A stretch of 8,057 nt of DNA, from NCBI GenBank assembly GCA_021774205.1, contig JAJFJI010000111.1:1-8057 (forward strand), written 5' to 3'. The position numbers were made by a program, and so were the translations under genes. Shown here one piece after another: positions 1 to 7,494 of the stretch; position 1 is the first letter of the stretch, and the number at the start of each line of letters is the position of its first letter. This stretch comes from Nitrosomonas sp. (lineage in GTDB: Bacteria; Pseudomonadota; Gammaproteobacteria; Burkholderiales; Nitrosomonadaceae). The notes below the pieces were generated by a model. It searched no databases. It had not been told where the DNA came from and saw nothing but the letters and a program-made list of their open reading frames with translations.

Positions 1-34
1 AAAAAATTTAATTAACATTTATTTAGGATCATTC

Positions 35-1267
35 ATGACTATCGAAGATTTTCGTCCCGAAAAACAAATTACGACTTTTTATCCACCGCAACGTGTTTTG
101 ATGGGCCCTGGGCCATCGGATACGCATCCGCGCGTGTTAAACGCAATGGCACGTCCAACGCTAGGTCATCTTGACCCGGTTTTTGCTGATATGATGGAGG
201 AGCTCAAGAGTTTAATACGCTATGCGTTCCAGACCAGAAATCGAATGACTTTTTCGGTATCTGGCCCCGGTTCAGTGGGTATGGAAATGTGTTTTGTTAA
301 CATGATTGTTCCTGGCGATAAGGTCATTGTTTGTCGTAATGGTGTATTTGGCGGGCGCATGATTGAGAATGTTGAGCGTCATGGCGGTGTTGCAGTCGTG
401 GTCGATGACAAGTGGGGTGAACCGGTTGATCCGCAAAAAGTGGAAGATGCGCTGAAGCAAAATCCCGATGCAAAAATTCTTGCCTTCGTGCATGCGGAAA
501 CTTCTACCGGCGTATTATCGGATGCTGAAACATTGTGTGGGCTTGCCCAACGGCACAATTGCCTTACTATTGTAGATACCGTTACTTCATTAGGTGGTTC
601 GCCGTTAAAAGTCGATGAGTGGGGGATTGATGCGATTTATTCGGGTAGCCAGAAATGCTTGTCGTGTCCGCCTGGTTTGTCGCCGGTGAGTTTTTCCGAA
701 CGTGTAACTGAATTGGTCAAGAACCGCAAGGAAAAAGTGCATAGCTGGTTTATGGATTTGAATCTGTTGTTGAATTATTGGGGCTCGGCGAACCGCACCT
801 ACCATCACACTGCGCCCACAAACTCGCTTTATGCGTTGCATGAGTCTTTAGTGATGCTGTCCGAAGAAGGATTGGAGCATTCATGGGTGCGTCATCAACG
901 TAATCATAAAGCGTTCAAAGCCGGGCTGGAAATTTTTGGGATTAACTATGTGGTTGATGAGCGATATCGTTTGCCACAACTAAATTCAGTGTATGTCCCG
1001 GAAGGTGTCGATGAAAAAGAAGTGCGGCGACGCTTGCTTGATAATTATAGTTTGGAGATCGGTGCCGGATTAGGTGACTTTTCTGGAAAAGTCTGGCGCT
1101 TCGGCCTCATGGGCTATGCAAGTAGAATTGAGAATGTAATTTTTTGTTTAAATGCTTTAGAAACTGTGTTTTCGGATATGGGTATGAAGCTTGAGCACGG
1201 TGCAGCAGAAGCTGCGGCGCATCAATTCTATGCAGCGAATCCGATGCCAGTTAGTTTTTCAGGGTAG
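35..1267 (+). CDS. Class V aminotransferase, alanine/serine-glyoxylate aminotransferase type
   Basis: A cytosolic PLP enzyme of 410 residues, full length for the family (about 380-420), expected to move an amino group from alanine or serine to glyoxylate or another 2-oxo acid. Visible landmarks are the N-terminal GPGP (24-27), the SGPGS cofactor-phosphate loop (76-80), E155-T-S, the PLP-ring aspartate D181 in IVDTVTS, and the Schiff-base lysine K207 in SGSQKCLSCPPG, a context closer to AGXT than to plant-type SgaA. The arginine in WRFGLMG (R355) matches the substrate-carboxylate arginine of AGXT. The ATG at 35 has an AGG seven bases upstream, the clearest ribosome site in the window. A terminator follows the stop, so it is probably not co-transcribed with the sugar genes. 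Exact substrate (serine, alanine, or a ureidoglycine-type PucG substrate) cannot be told from sequence. Confidence 0.92.
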   Translation: MTIEDFRPEKQITTFYPPQRVLMGPGPSDTHPRVLNAMARPTLGHLDPVFADMMEELKSLIRYAFQTRNRMTFSVSGPGSVGMEMCFVNMIVPGDKVIVCRNGVFGGRMIENVERHGGVAVVVDDKWGEPVDPQKVEDALKQNPDAKILAFVHAETSTGVLSDAETLCGLAQRHNCLTIVDTVTSLGGSPLKVDEWGIDAIYSGSQKCLSCPPGLSPVSFSERVTELVKNRKEKVHSWFMDLNLLLNYWGSANRTYHHTAPTNSLYALHESLVMLSEEGLEHSWVRHQRNHKAFKAGLEIFGINYVVDERYRLPQLNSVYVPEGVDEKEVRRRLLDNYSLEIGAGLGDFSGKVWRFGLMGYASRIENVIFCLNALETVFSDMGMKLEHGAAEAAAHQFYAANPMPVSFSG

Positions 1268-1293
1268 ATTTGCTGTAATCCAGGAAAATATTG

Positions 1294-1336
1294 CCATCTT
1301 TTCATAATTTCAATAATGGAAAGATGGTTTTTCTTT
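1294..1336 (+). terminator. Intrinsic terminator after the aminotransferase
   Basis: The left arm CCATCTTTTC (1294-1303) pairs with GGAAAGATGG (1318-1327) over 10 bp with one G-U pair. A 14-nt AT-rich loop lies between, and TTTTTCTTT follows at once (1328-1336). It lies 26 nt past the stop of the upstream gene and has no T tract on the opposite strand, so it works in one direction only. It separates the aminotransferase from the polysaccharide genes. Confidence 0.88.
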
Positions 1337-1367
1337 CGTCTAATCTGTTTTGGATAATTCCGTCAGG

Positions 1368-1397
1368 TTGAAAATCATGTTTTCCAATCTCTTTTAA
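1368..1397 (+). promoter_or_regulatory. Possible weak sigma70 promoter for the wbpL-wbpM-like operon
   Basis: The 119 bp between the terminator and the next gene must hold the operon promoter if the terminator is efficient. The best pair I can see is TTGAAA (1368-1373) and TTTTAA (1392-1397) with an 18-bp spacer. An alternative -10, GATAAT at 1353-1358, has no good -35. Neither is compelling. No JUMPstart/ops element was found. Confidence 0.25.
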
Positions 1398-1455
1398 GCG
1401 TAAAACGTGAGTATTTTGATGCTTAACTAAGTTTTTTCAAGAAAGTCTGGCCAAA

Positions 1456-2448
1456 ATGTTAGCAGGTATTTCCTTTTCAATGATTGCAGCGCCACTCCTT
1501 TCTTTTTTGGTGACTTATTTTTCTGTTTTGTGGTTAATAAAAGGAAATGTAGCCAAAATCCTGGATTATCCCAATTCCCGCTCTCTCCATAGTGAGCCAA
1601 TGCCACGAACGGGGGGTGTTGGTTTGATGTTCGGAATACTAACTGTATGGATATTATTTGCTGCGGATTTGCCGTCATCAATATGGATAGGTGTTTGTTT
1701 GTTGGCGTTAATATCCTTAGCTGATGATATTTTTAGTTTGCCTGTTTGGAGTCGCTTGCTGGTTCAAGGGTTGGTTGCTGGTGGGATTTCTGTAATATTG
1801 TTATCTGGCGCATATGGCTGGATGGTGATGTTTTTAGTTATGATTGGAATTATCTGGATGTCTAATCTTTATAATTTCATGGATGGATCGGACGGATTGG
1901 CAGGTGGTATGGCGCTCATAGGTTTCGCTTATTATGGTTTGGCTGCATTGCTTGCCGGAAATAGTGATTATGCTTTAATAAATTTCTCTATATCTGCTGC
2001 TGCCATGGCTTTCTTAATACATAATTTTTATCCGGCGCGTATTTTTATGGGAGATGTGGGCGCAATTCCGTTAGGATTCTTGGCGGCAGGGTTGGGCCTA
2101 TTGGGTTGGATAGATGGCTTATGGTCAATGTGGTTCCCGCTGTTGGTTTTTTCGCCATTTATTGCAGATGCGACGGTTACACTAATAAAACGCTGTTTGC
2201 GGGGTGAAAAAATCTGGTTGGCGCATCGCGAGCATTATTATCAACGCGCTGTGCAAAGTGGCCTGGGTCATCGCAACACCGCATTACTCGGGTATACTTT
2301 AATGTTACTGGTGGGGGGGAGCGCCGTGTGGGCGGCAAGTTATGATCTTATGGTACAACTTAGGGTCGGCGTGATTTGGGGGTGTATTTACTTGATATTA
2401 ATGTTTATTTCTGAATGGTTTCAAGGGTATCGAGTCGATTGTGAATAG
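1456..2448 (+). CDS. wbpL: Undecaprenyl-phosphate glycosyl-1-phosphate transferase, WecA/WbpL family (glycosyltransferase family 4)
   Basis: An integral inner-membrane enzyme that transfers a HexNAc-1-phosphate from a UDP-sugar to undecaprenyl phosphate, the first step of O-antigen or EPS repeat-unit assembly. The 330 residues are almost entirely hydrophobic segments joined by short loops. Family motifs are present in order: DYPNSRSLHSEPMPRTGG (37-54), the Mg/substrate aspartates LADD (88-91), NLYNFMDGSDGLAGG (137-151), FMGDVGAIPLG (197-207) and the cytosolic HREHYYQR loop (257-264). The DxPNxRSxHxxPxPRxGG form resembles WbpL more than MraY. The ATG at 1456 has no strong Shine-Dalgarno; the next in-frame ATG (1480) is no better and would cut into the first membrane helix. 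The stop lies inside the start of the next gene, so the two are an operon. Its sugar is inferred to be the product of the downstream dehydratase pathway, as in Pseudomonas wbpL-wbpM; the symbol denotes family, not proven orthology. Confidence 0.88.
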   Translation: MLAGISFSMIAAPLLSFLVTYFSVLWLIKGNVAKILDYPNSRSLHSEPMPRTGGVGLMFGILTVWILFAADLPSSIWIGVCLLALISLADDIFSLPVWSRLLVQGLVAGGISVILLSGAYGWMVMFLVMIGIIWMSNLYNFMDGSDGLAGGMALIGFAYYGLAALLAGNSDYALINFSISAAAMAFLIHNFYPARIFMGDVGAIPLGFLAAGLGLLGWIDGLWSMWFPLLVFSPFIADATVTLIKRCLRGEKIWLAHREHYYQRAVQSGLGHRNTALLGYTLMLLVGGSAVWAASYDLMVQLRVGVIWGCIYLILMFISEWFQGYRVDCE

Positions 2449-4324
2449 TATGCTTAAAAGTAGATTTAGTGTCCGCACCATTATTGCATTCGTGCATGAC
2501 GTTGCTACAGTCATTATCGTTTGGTGGCTGGCATACTTTTTTCGTTTCAATTTTTCAATTCCATCTTATTATCTGGCGCAATTATTGGAAATTTTGCCGT
2601 GGATTGTGCCAGTTCAAGCTGGCATTTTTTTATGGTTCGGGTTATATCGTGGCTTATGGCGTTACGCAAGCTTTCCAGATCTAAAACAAATTTTTTTGGC
2701 AGTGATTCTCGGCACATTGACAGTTTTGTTAATACTGTGGTTGTTGGGAGTGCTTGGTGGTGGTGGTGTGCCGCGTTCAGTGATTATTTTGGCGCCAATA
2801 TTATTATTGTTGACCATGTGTGGTAGTCGCTTATTGTATCGTGCTTGGAAGGAGCGCCGATGGTATGGTTCTGGAAAACGGGTGCTAGTCCTTGGAGCCG
2901 GGAGTACTGCTATGAGTCTTGTGAAGGCTTTAGCAATCAGTCATGACTGGCATATCGTTGGCATGTTGGATGATAATCCGAAGAAATTGGGTGTTCGTTT
3001 GCATGGTATAAGTGTACTGGGGAAAATTAATGATTTGCCACATTGGGTACAGAAACTCGATGTGGCACATGCCATTATTGCGATGCCTTCAGCGCCACGC
3101 CTTGCTCACCGCCGTGCGTTGGAAATGTGTTCTGCTATTGGGATCAAAGCAATGACTGTTCCGTCCTATGTTGACGTGATCAGTGGTAAAACCACGATAT
3201 CACAAATTCGTGATGTTGAGCTCGATGATTTGTTGGGAAGAGCGCCAGTTGTGCTAGATGATGAGGGACTTCATGGTTTGTTGACTGGAAAAACCATATT
3301 GGTCACAGGTGCGGGCGGATCAATCGGCTCGGAGCTATGTCGCCAGATTATGTCATTTAAACCTGACCGGCTTGTGTTGTTGGAATTAAACGAATTTGCA
3401 CTGTATAGCATTGAAGAAGAGTTTCGATTCAGCTTTCCAGATATTTCTATGTCATTTGTGATTAGTGATGTAAAAGACCAGGCGCGATTGGCACAGATAT
3501 TTACGCAGTTTCATCCGGCGGTCGTTTTTCATGCAGCCGCTTATAAACATGTCCCCTTAATGGAAAATGAAAATACCTGGCAGGCAGTTTTGAACAACGT
3601 TAAGGGGACCTATACGTTGGCTCGGACTGCCATCGATTTTGGGGTTGAAAAATTTGTCTTGGTTTCGACGGATAAAGCGGTTAATCCTGTCAATGTTATG
3701 GGCGCAAGTAAGCGCCTCGCAGAAATGGTTTGTCAAGCTTTGCAGCAATTCGTTCTTCATTCTGCTAAGAATGGTTTGCCAGGTGAAAAGAAAAATACTT
3801 GTTTTGTCATGGTGCGTTTTGGTAACGTCCTCGGAAGTACGGGTAGCGTGATCCCAAAATTTCGCAATCAAATTGCAAAGGGCGGGCCAATTACCATCAC
3901 CCATCCGGATATTACGCGTTATTTCATGTCTATTTCAGAAGCGGCGCAACTCGTATTGCAAGCTGGATCAATGGGTGGCATGAAAGGCGGTGGAGAAATC
4001 TTTGTGTTGGATATGGGAGACCCGGTCAAAATCGTTGATTTGGCTAAGGATCTGATCCGTTTGTCTGGATTGAATGATGAAGATATCAAGATAATCTACA
4101 CTGGATTGCGGCCTGGAGAAAAACTTCACGAAGAGTTGTTGGCAGAAGATGAGAATACGTTGCCGACGCCACATGTTAAGTTACGCATTACTCAAGTGCG
4201 GCAGTTTGATGAACAATGGCTGTTTGCATTGATTGCATGGTTGGATAAAGATAGTGTGCTAAGTGACGAGAAAGTCAAGCAGCAGTTGGCAAAATGGGTG
4301 CCTGAATATTCAAGTGATAAGTAA
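2441..4324 (+). CDS. wbpM: Membrane-anchored UDP-HexNAc 4,6-dehydratase, WbpM/CapD/FlmA family
   Basis: The 627 residues have the long-form architecture of WbpM. Four transmembrane helices (about 12-135) are followed by a first Rossmann domain (GKRVLVLGAGSTAMSLV at 145-161, about 145-265) and a C-terminal extended SDR catalytic domain (about 283-590). The SDR part shows the NAD(P)-binding TGAGGSIG (289-296), D343 in ISDVKD, HAAAYKHVPLME (364-375), VSTDKAVNPVNVMGASKR (408-425) and the late RPGEKLHEEL (557-566). The usual Tyr of the SDR YxxxK pair is Met here (M420, K424), which is normal for the WbpM branch. Expected reaction: UDP-GlcNAc to UDP-4-keto-6-deoxy-HexNAc, precursor of QuiNAc/FucNAc sugars, at the inner face of the membrane. 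The GTG at 2441 is chosen because it overlaps the preceding gene by 8 nt and has GAG six bases upstream; an ATG at 2450 is the alternative (three residues shorter). Exact product is not determinable. Confidence 0.9.
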   Translation: MNSMLKSRFSVRTIIAFVHDVATVIIVWWLAYFFRFNFSIPSYYLAQLLEILPWIVPVQAGIFLWFGLYRGLWRYASFPDLKQIFLAVILGTLTVLLILWLLGVLGGGGVPRSVIILAPILLLLTMCGSRLLYRAWKERRWYGSGKRVLVLGAGSTAMSLVKALAISHDWHIVGMLDDNPKKLGVRLHGISVLGKINDLPHWVQKLDVAHAIIAMPSAPRLAHRRALEMCSAIGIKAMTVPSYVDVISGKTTISQIRDVELDDLLGRAPVVLDDEGLHGLLTGKTILVTGAGGSIGSELCRQIMSFKPDRLVLLELNEFALYSIEEEFRFSFPDISMSFVISDVKDQARLAQIFTQFHPAVVFHAAAYKHVPLMENENTWQAVLNNVKGTYTLARTAIDFGVEKFVLVSTDKAVNPVNVMGASKRLAEMVCQALQQFVLHSAKNGLPGEKKNTCFVMVRFGNVLGSTGSVIPKFRNQIAKGGPITITHPDITRYFMSISEAAQLVLQAGSMGGMKGGGEIFVLDMGDPVKIVDLAKDLIRLSGLNDEDIKIIYTGLRPGEKLHEELLAEDENTLPTPHVKLRITQVRQFDEQWLFALIAWLDKDSVLSDEKVKQQLAKWVPEYSSDK

Positions 4325-4420
4325 CATAATGGATAAACAGGAATCCTGACAAACCTCAGATTGAGTGGCCAGACTGATCAACTTGAAATTCTAGCGATAG
4401 TATTCGTTTGCCCTGATCTG

Positions 4421-4437
4421 TAGCTGCAGCTATTTTT
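4421..4437 (+). terminator. Weak terminator-like palindrome followed by T5
   Basis: TAGCTGCAGCTA (4421-4432) is a perfect 12-bp palindrome followed immediately by TTTTT (4433-4437). As a hairpin it gives only four pairs around a TGCA loop, so it would be a poor terminator for the wbpL-wbpM-like operon. It is nevertheless the only palindrome plus T tract in the gap. Confidence 0.3.
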
Positions 4438-4475
4438 GTAGTTGAATATGCTATTTGGCAATTTCCCATGACGAT

Positions 4476-4496
4476 TCTTGATAGCCACTGTCAAGA
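4476..4496. repeat. Hairpin just past the ABC gene
   Basis: TCTTGATAG (4476-4484) pairs with CTGTCAAGA (4488-4496) over 9 bp, with one G-U pair on the plus strand and a CCA loop. It lies 19 nt beyond the stop of the minus-strand ABC gene. That position suits an mRNA 3'-end stabiliser, but no T tract follows in either orientation, so it is not called as an intrinsic terminator. Confidence 0.45.
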
Positions 4497-4515
4497 GGTC
4501 TTTCCTGGCAAGTAT

Positions 4516-6180
4516 TTACCTGTAATTTTCTGTCTCAGTCATTTGTCCGTTTTTCAGTGTAACAATACGATTTGCTTTTTCTATGATCGATGAAAGTTGC
4601 GTGAAAATGAGTGTTGTGCGTCCTTGCGTCAATTTCTGCAGTACATCTTGGAAGTCGGCCTCAGAAATAGCGGGTATTTCTTCTAGAATCAGAATAGGCG
4701 CGTCTTTTAATAAAATGCGAGCGATACCGATGTGTTGGCATTGCTCTTCAGTGAGTTTTGTCTCATGCTCTCCAAGTAGGGTTTGTAAGCCTTGCGGCAT
4801 TTCCCGAATGAATGTCATGGCATGTGAAGCCTGAGCAGCAGCCGTAATTCTCGCTTCGTTAGCGCATCTCGTTTCACCATAAGCAATATTGGCGGCAGCT
4901 GTATCATCAATTAACGGCACATTTCTTGAAAGTAGCGCAATATTGGCATAAAGGCTGGTTGATTTCAGGTTTGCAAGATCATGGCCATCAAGAAATATTT
5001 TGCCGTTGCTTGGTTGGCAAAAGCGTAGAATCAGATCAATGAATGCTGCTTTACTGCTTTCAGAGTCGTTGATTAGTGCTACGATTTCTCCGGGTTTTAT
5101 GGTTAATGTAATATTTTCTAGTATCGGCTGTGTTTGTGAGTCATGGTAATAACTGACATGGTCAAACACCAGTTCGCCGTGGGCGCGTTTAATAGTGACG
5201 GTTCCTGTTTCTGTGTTGGTTTCTTGATCCAGAAATGAAAAAATCTTATCAAGGGACTGCTGTCCTTGCTGCATAAATTTGTTGATGCTTAGAATCTGTT
5301 TTATGGGTATGGTAAGCATTAATGCTGCTAAGATAATGGAACCCGCTCTCCCTGGCGTAATTTCTTGATTATTAATTTGTTGAATCGCAAGATAGCCGAT
5401 AGCTGAGCAAACAATTATGACAAAGATTTGTGCCAATATGATACTTAGACTAAGGGTAGCAGCTTGTTTCATTTGAGCGTATTGCATTTGGTCAACGTTA
5501 TTTTTGAAGCGATCGCTTTCATGTGACTGACTGCCATGCAGCATAATTGTTCTGCGGTTTTTTGTTGCTTTTAGTAAAATATGGATTACTTTTTTCGTTT
5601 CTTGAGCGAGTTGTGAACTTGTATGCGTTAATAATCCGTTAATCAGTTGCGTGATGACTATCAATAATGCAGTTATTAATAATGCAAACAGTGTGAGTTC
5701 CCGGTTGAGATAAAACATCCATGCCAGTAAACCGATGATGGTCACTGAATCTTTTGCCAGTATTGTGATTACGTTGGTGAATACATAGATAAGCTGGTTT
5801 AAATCAGTAATGAATTTGGCGGTCACTTCACTATCCGCAAGTGTTGTGTAGCGGTGGTTCGGTAGTGCTAGTAACTTTTTAAACATAGCCAAGCGTAAAT
5901 CCGTTGCTAATTCACTGCCAACCGTGTTGATCGCGTAGTTGCTGATAAATTGCATTACGCCACGTATAACAAACAATACAATAATTGCTAGTAGAATCTG
6001 TTGCATTAATTCTTGATTTTTGTTGACAATGGTATTGTCAAGCAGGTACAGCATGAGTGCAGGCAAGGAAGATAGGATGAGCGCCATTAATGTCATGCCG
6101 AGAAGCGCCAGCGCAAGTATTTTCTTGTGAGGCGTAACATATTCCAATAGGCGGTGGTAATACTGAGTACTAATAATCAT
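4516..6180 (-). CDS. MsbA-like ABC exporter with a degenerate ATPase domain
   Basis: A 554-residue half-transporter (MsbA family is usually about 580): an N-terminal six-helix membrane domain (about 20-300) fused to a C-terminal ABC domain (about 335-550). The opening HRLLEYVTPHKK and LPALMLYLLDNT follow the MsbA pattern, so the ATG at 6178-6180 is likely correct although it has no clear Shine-Dalgarno. The ABC domain aligns end to end with active relatives but has lost key residues. Walker A is NDSESSKAA (371-379) instead of GxSGSGKST, keeping only Ser and Lys of the core. The A-loop Tyr is H346, the Q-loop Gln is R419, the signature LSGGQ is LTEEQ (476-480), and Walker B ILILDE is ILILEE (496-501; E501 kept). 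The D-loop SALD is AISE (504-507) and the switch His is Q528. There is no frameshift or internal stop. It stands alone on the minus strand, convergent to the dehydratase and divergent from rmlA. An active lipid-linked-glycan flippase is the family role, but ordinary ATP-driven transport is doubtful here. Confidence 0.88.
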   Translation of the reverse strand: MIISTQYYHRLLEYVTPHKKILALALLGMTLMALILSSLPALMLYLLDNTIVNKNQELMQQILLAIIVLFVIRGVMQFISNYAINTVGSELATDLRLAMFKKLLALPNHRYTTLADSEVTAKFITDLNQLIYVFTNVITILAKDSVTIIGLLAWMFYLNRELTLFALLITALLIVITQLINGLLTHTSSQLAQETKKVIHILLKATKNRRTIMLHGSQSHESDRFKNNVDQMQYAQMKQAATLSLSIILAQIFVIIVCSAIGYLAIQQINNQEITPGRAGSIILAALMLTIPIKQILSINKFMQQGQQSLDKIFSFLDQETNTETGTVTIKRAHGELVFDHVSYYHDSQTQPILENITLTIKPGEIVALINDSESSKAAFIDLILRFCQPSNGKIFLDGHDLANLKSTSLYANIALLSRNVPLIDDTAAANIAYGETRCANEARITAAAQASHAMTFIREMPQGLQTLLGEHETKLTEEQCQHIGIARILLKDAPILILEEIPAISEADFQDVLQKLTQGRTTLIFTQLSSIIEKANRIVTLKNGQMTETENYR

Positions 6181-6549
6181 TCGTTATTTGTAGACAAGCA
6201 ATCGCGGCGGTTATTTTAACGCTATATGTGCACGATTTGTTTGTATATGAAAAATGTCGGTTAGGTAGGGTTATTTGTCGCCAAAAACCCCATTTGTAAA
6301 AATAGGTAGAACGCTGTGTTTTCTAGAAACTGCTTTAAAAAACAAGGTCATCATCTTGGCAATATATGGAAATTATATTTTCTGTGTCTGCTGTTAAATA
6401 ATGAGAATTGCTAATTTATTATATATCTCGATGTATTAACAAATTGCCTATTGTACAATCATTATTTTCTAAAATTTACTGGAAGGCTTTTCCTGGTTTT
6501 ATGGCTGGCCTCCTGGTTCCATGGTTTTATTTGATCAGCAAATATAAAA
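6181..6549. other. Divergent intergenic region between the ABC gene and rmlA
   Basis: This AT-rich 369-bp stretch should hold promoters for both flanking genes. I found no convincing -35/-10 pair on either strand; the best on plus, TTGCTA (6408) with TGTATT (6432), is poor. Other structure: a perfect 10-bp palindrome ATTGTACAAT (6450-6459) that could be an operator, GTTATTTGT occurring twice (6183-6191 and 6270-6278), and an imperfect 20-bp tandem duplication just before rmlA. No RNA gene was recognised. Confidence 0.5.
6491..6530 (+). repeat. Imperfect 20-bp tandem duplication upstream of rmlA
   Basis: The unit at 6491-6510 begins TCCTGGTTTTATGG and the unit at 6511-6530 begins TCCTGGTTCCATGG, so 12 of the first 14 bases agree and the last six differ. 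It ends 19 bp before the rmlA start codon, with a GGAAGG at 6481-6486 just upstream. Confidence 0.5.
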
Positions 6550-7494
6550 ATGATAACTACTGATACGACACATCCTGGCAATGGCAAGACTCGGTTTCAG
6601 TCTCAGTCTCATGTTTACAACAGAAAAGGAATTATCCTTGCTGGTGGTTCGGGGAGAAGGCTTTACCCGATTACTCAGTCTGTTTCCAAGCAATTGTTGC
6701 CGGTATTTGACAAACCGATGATCTATTATCCGTTAAGCACGTTGATGCTGGCGGGTATTCGTGACATTCTTATAATTTCCACGCCACAGGACACACCACG
6801 TTTTGAACAGCTTTTTGCGAGTGGAGATCAATGGGGGTTAAATATTTCTTATGCAGTTCAGCCTTCACCTGATGGCCTTGCGCAGGCTTTTATTATTGGT
6901 GAATCTTTCATTGATAACGGTTGTTCAGCACTTGTGCTAGGTGACAACATCTTTTATGGCCATGATTTTCATCATCTACTTAATAATGCGATGGCGCATA
7001 CTGAGGGTGCCAGTGTTTTTGCATACCATGTGCATGATCCTGAGCGTTATGGTGTTGTTGAATTTGATGCGAATGGTCGCGCTGTCAATCTGGAAGAAAA
7101 GCCAAAACAACCCAAATCGAACTATGCCGTGACTGGCTTGTATTTTTATGATCAACAGGTCATTGATTATGCAAAACATCTCAAACCGTCGTCGCGCAAT
7201 GAGTTGGAAATTACCGATCTTAACCAAATTTATTTAGAGCAAGCTAAGCTCAGCGTTGAAATTATGGGCCGTGGCTACGCTTGGCTTGATACGGGAACCC
7301 ATGAATCGTTGCTTGATGCCAGTCAGTTCGTTGCTACTATTGAGAACCGGCAGGGGCTGAAAATTGCTTGTCCGGAAGAAATTGCTTTTGCACAGGGATG
7401 GATTGATGCGGCGCAATTGGAAAAGCTTGCGATGCCATTGATCAATAATGGTTACGGCCAGTACCTGTTTCAGGTGTTGAAACGTGAGTCTTGA
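6550..7494 (+). CDS. rmlA: Glucose-1-phosphate thymidylyltransferase
   Basis: RmlA (RfbA) joins dTTP and glucose-1-phosphate to give dTDP-glucose, the first step of dTDP-L-rhamnose synthesis in the cytosol. Family motifs: GIILAGGSGRRLYPIT (27-42) with K47 in SKQLLP for nucleotide and phosphate binding, DKPMIYYPLSTLMLAGI (54-70), QPSPDGLAQAF (104-114), the metal-binding VLGDNIFYG (129-137), LEEKP (181-185), TGLYFYD (195-201) and WLDTGTH (245-251). At 314 residues it is about 20-25 longer than usual. The excess is an N-terminal extension, because homologues normally start with M-K-G-I-I-L, equivalent to residue 26 here. No ATG, GTG or TTG lies between 6553 and that point in frame, and a stop sits upstream at 6532, so 6550 is the only standard start. 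The usual Thr of GGSGTRLYP is Arg (R36). No clear Shine-Dalgarno precedes the ATG. Confidence 0.95.
   Translation: MITTDTTHPGNGKTRFQSQSHVYNRKGIILAGGSGRRLYPITQSVSKQLLPVFDKPMIYYPLSTLMLAGIRDILIISTPQDTPRFEQLFASGDQWGLNISYAVQPSPDGLAQAFIIGESFIDNGCSALVLGDNIFYGHDFHHLLNNAMAHTEGASVFAYHVHDPERYGVVEFDANGRAVNLEEKPKQPKSNYAVTGLYFYDQQVIDYAKHLKPSSRNELEITDLNQIYLEQAKLSVEIMGRGYAWLDTGTHESLLDASQFVATIENRQGLKIACPEEIAFAQGWIDAAQLEKLAMPLINNGYGQYLFQVLKRES

Larger units (their letters stand above)
4325..4515. other. Convergent intergenic gap with no gene
   Basis: This 191-bp stretch lies between the 3' ends of the dehydratase gene and the minus-strand ABC gene. I see no ORF or tRNA. It holds two small inverted repeats, listed separately. 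Neither is a textbook terminator in either direction. Confidence 0.6.

Noticed and set aside
272..493. Minus-strand frame inside the aminotransferase gene
   Set aside because: An antisense shadow of a clearly coding plus-strand gene, without motifs; the same applies to the other antisense and alternate frames within the five main genes.
4421..4432. Perfect 12-bp palindrome TAGCTGCAGCTA as an operator
   Set aside because: It lies between two gene 3' ends, where an operator is unlikely; kept only as a weak terminator candidate.
4583..4834. Plus-strand Cys-rich frame antisense to the ABC domain
   Set aside because: It mirrors codons of the conserved ABC fold on the other strand and has no independent start signal.
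6408..6563. Short plus frame (TTG start, 51 codons) with a hydrophobic end, overlapping the rmlA start
   Set aside because: AT-rich, no good start signal, no family resemblance. An internal ATG at 6501 has GGAAGG 14 bases upstream, too far for a normal ribosome site.
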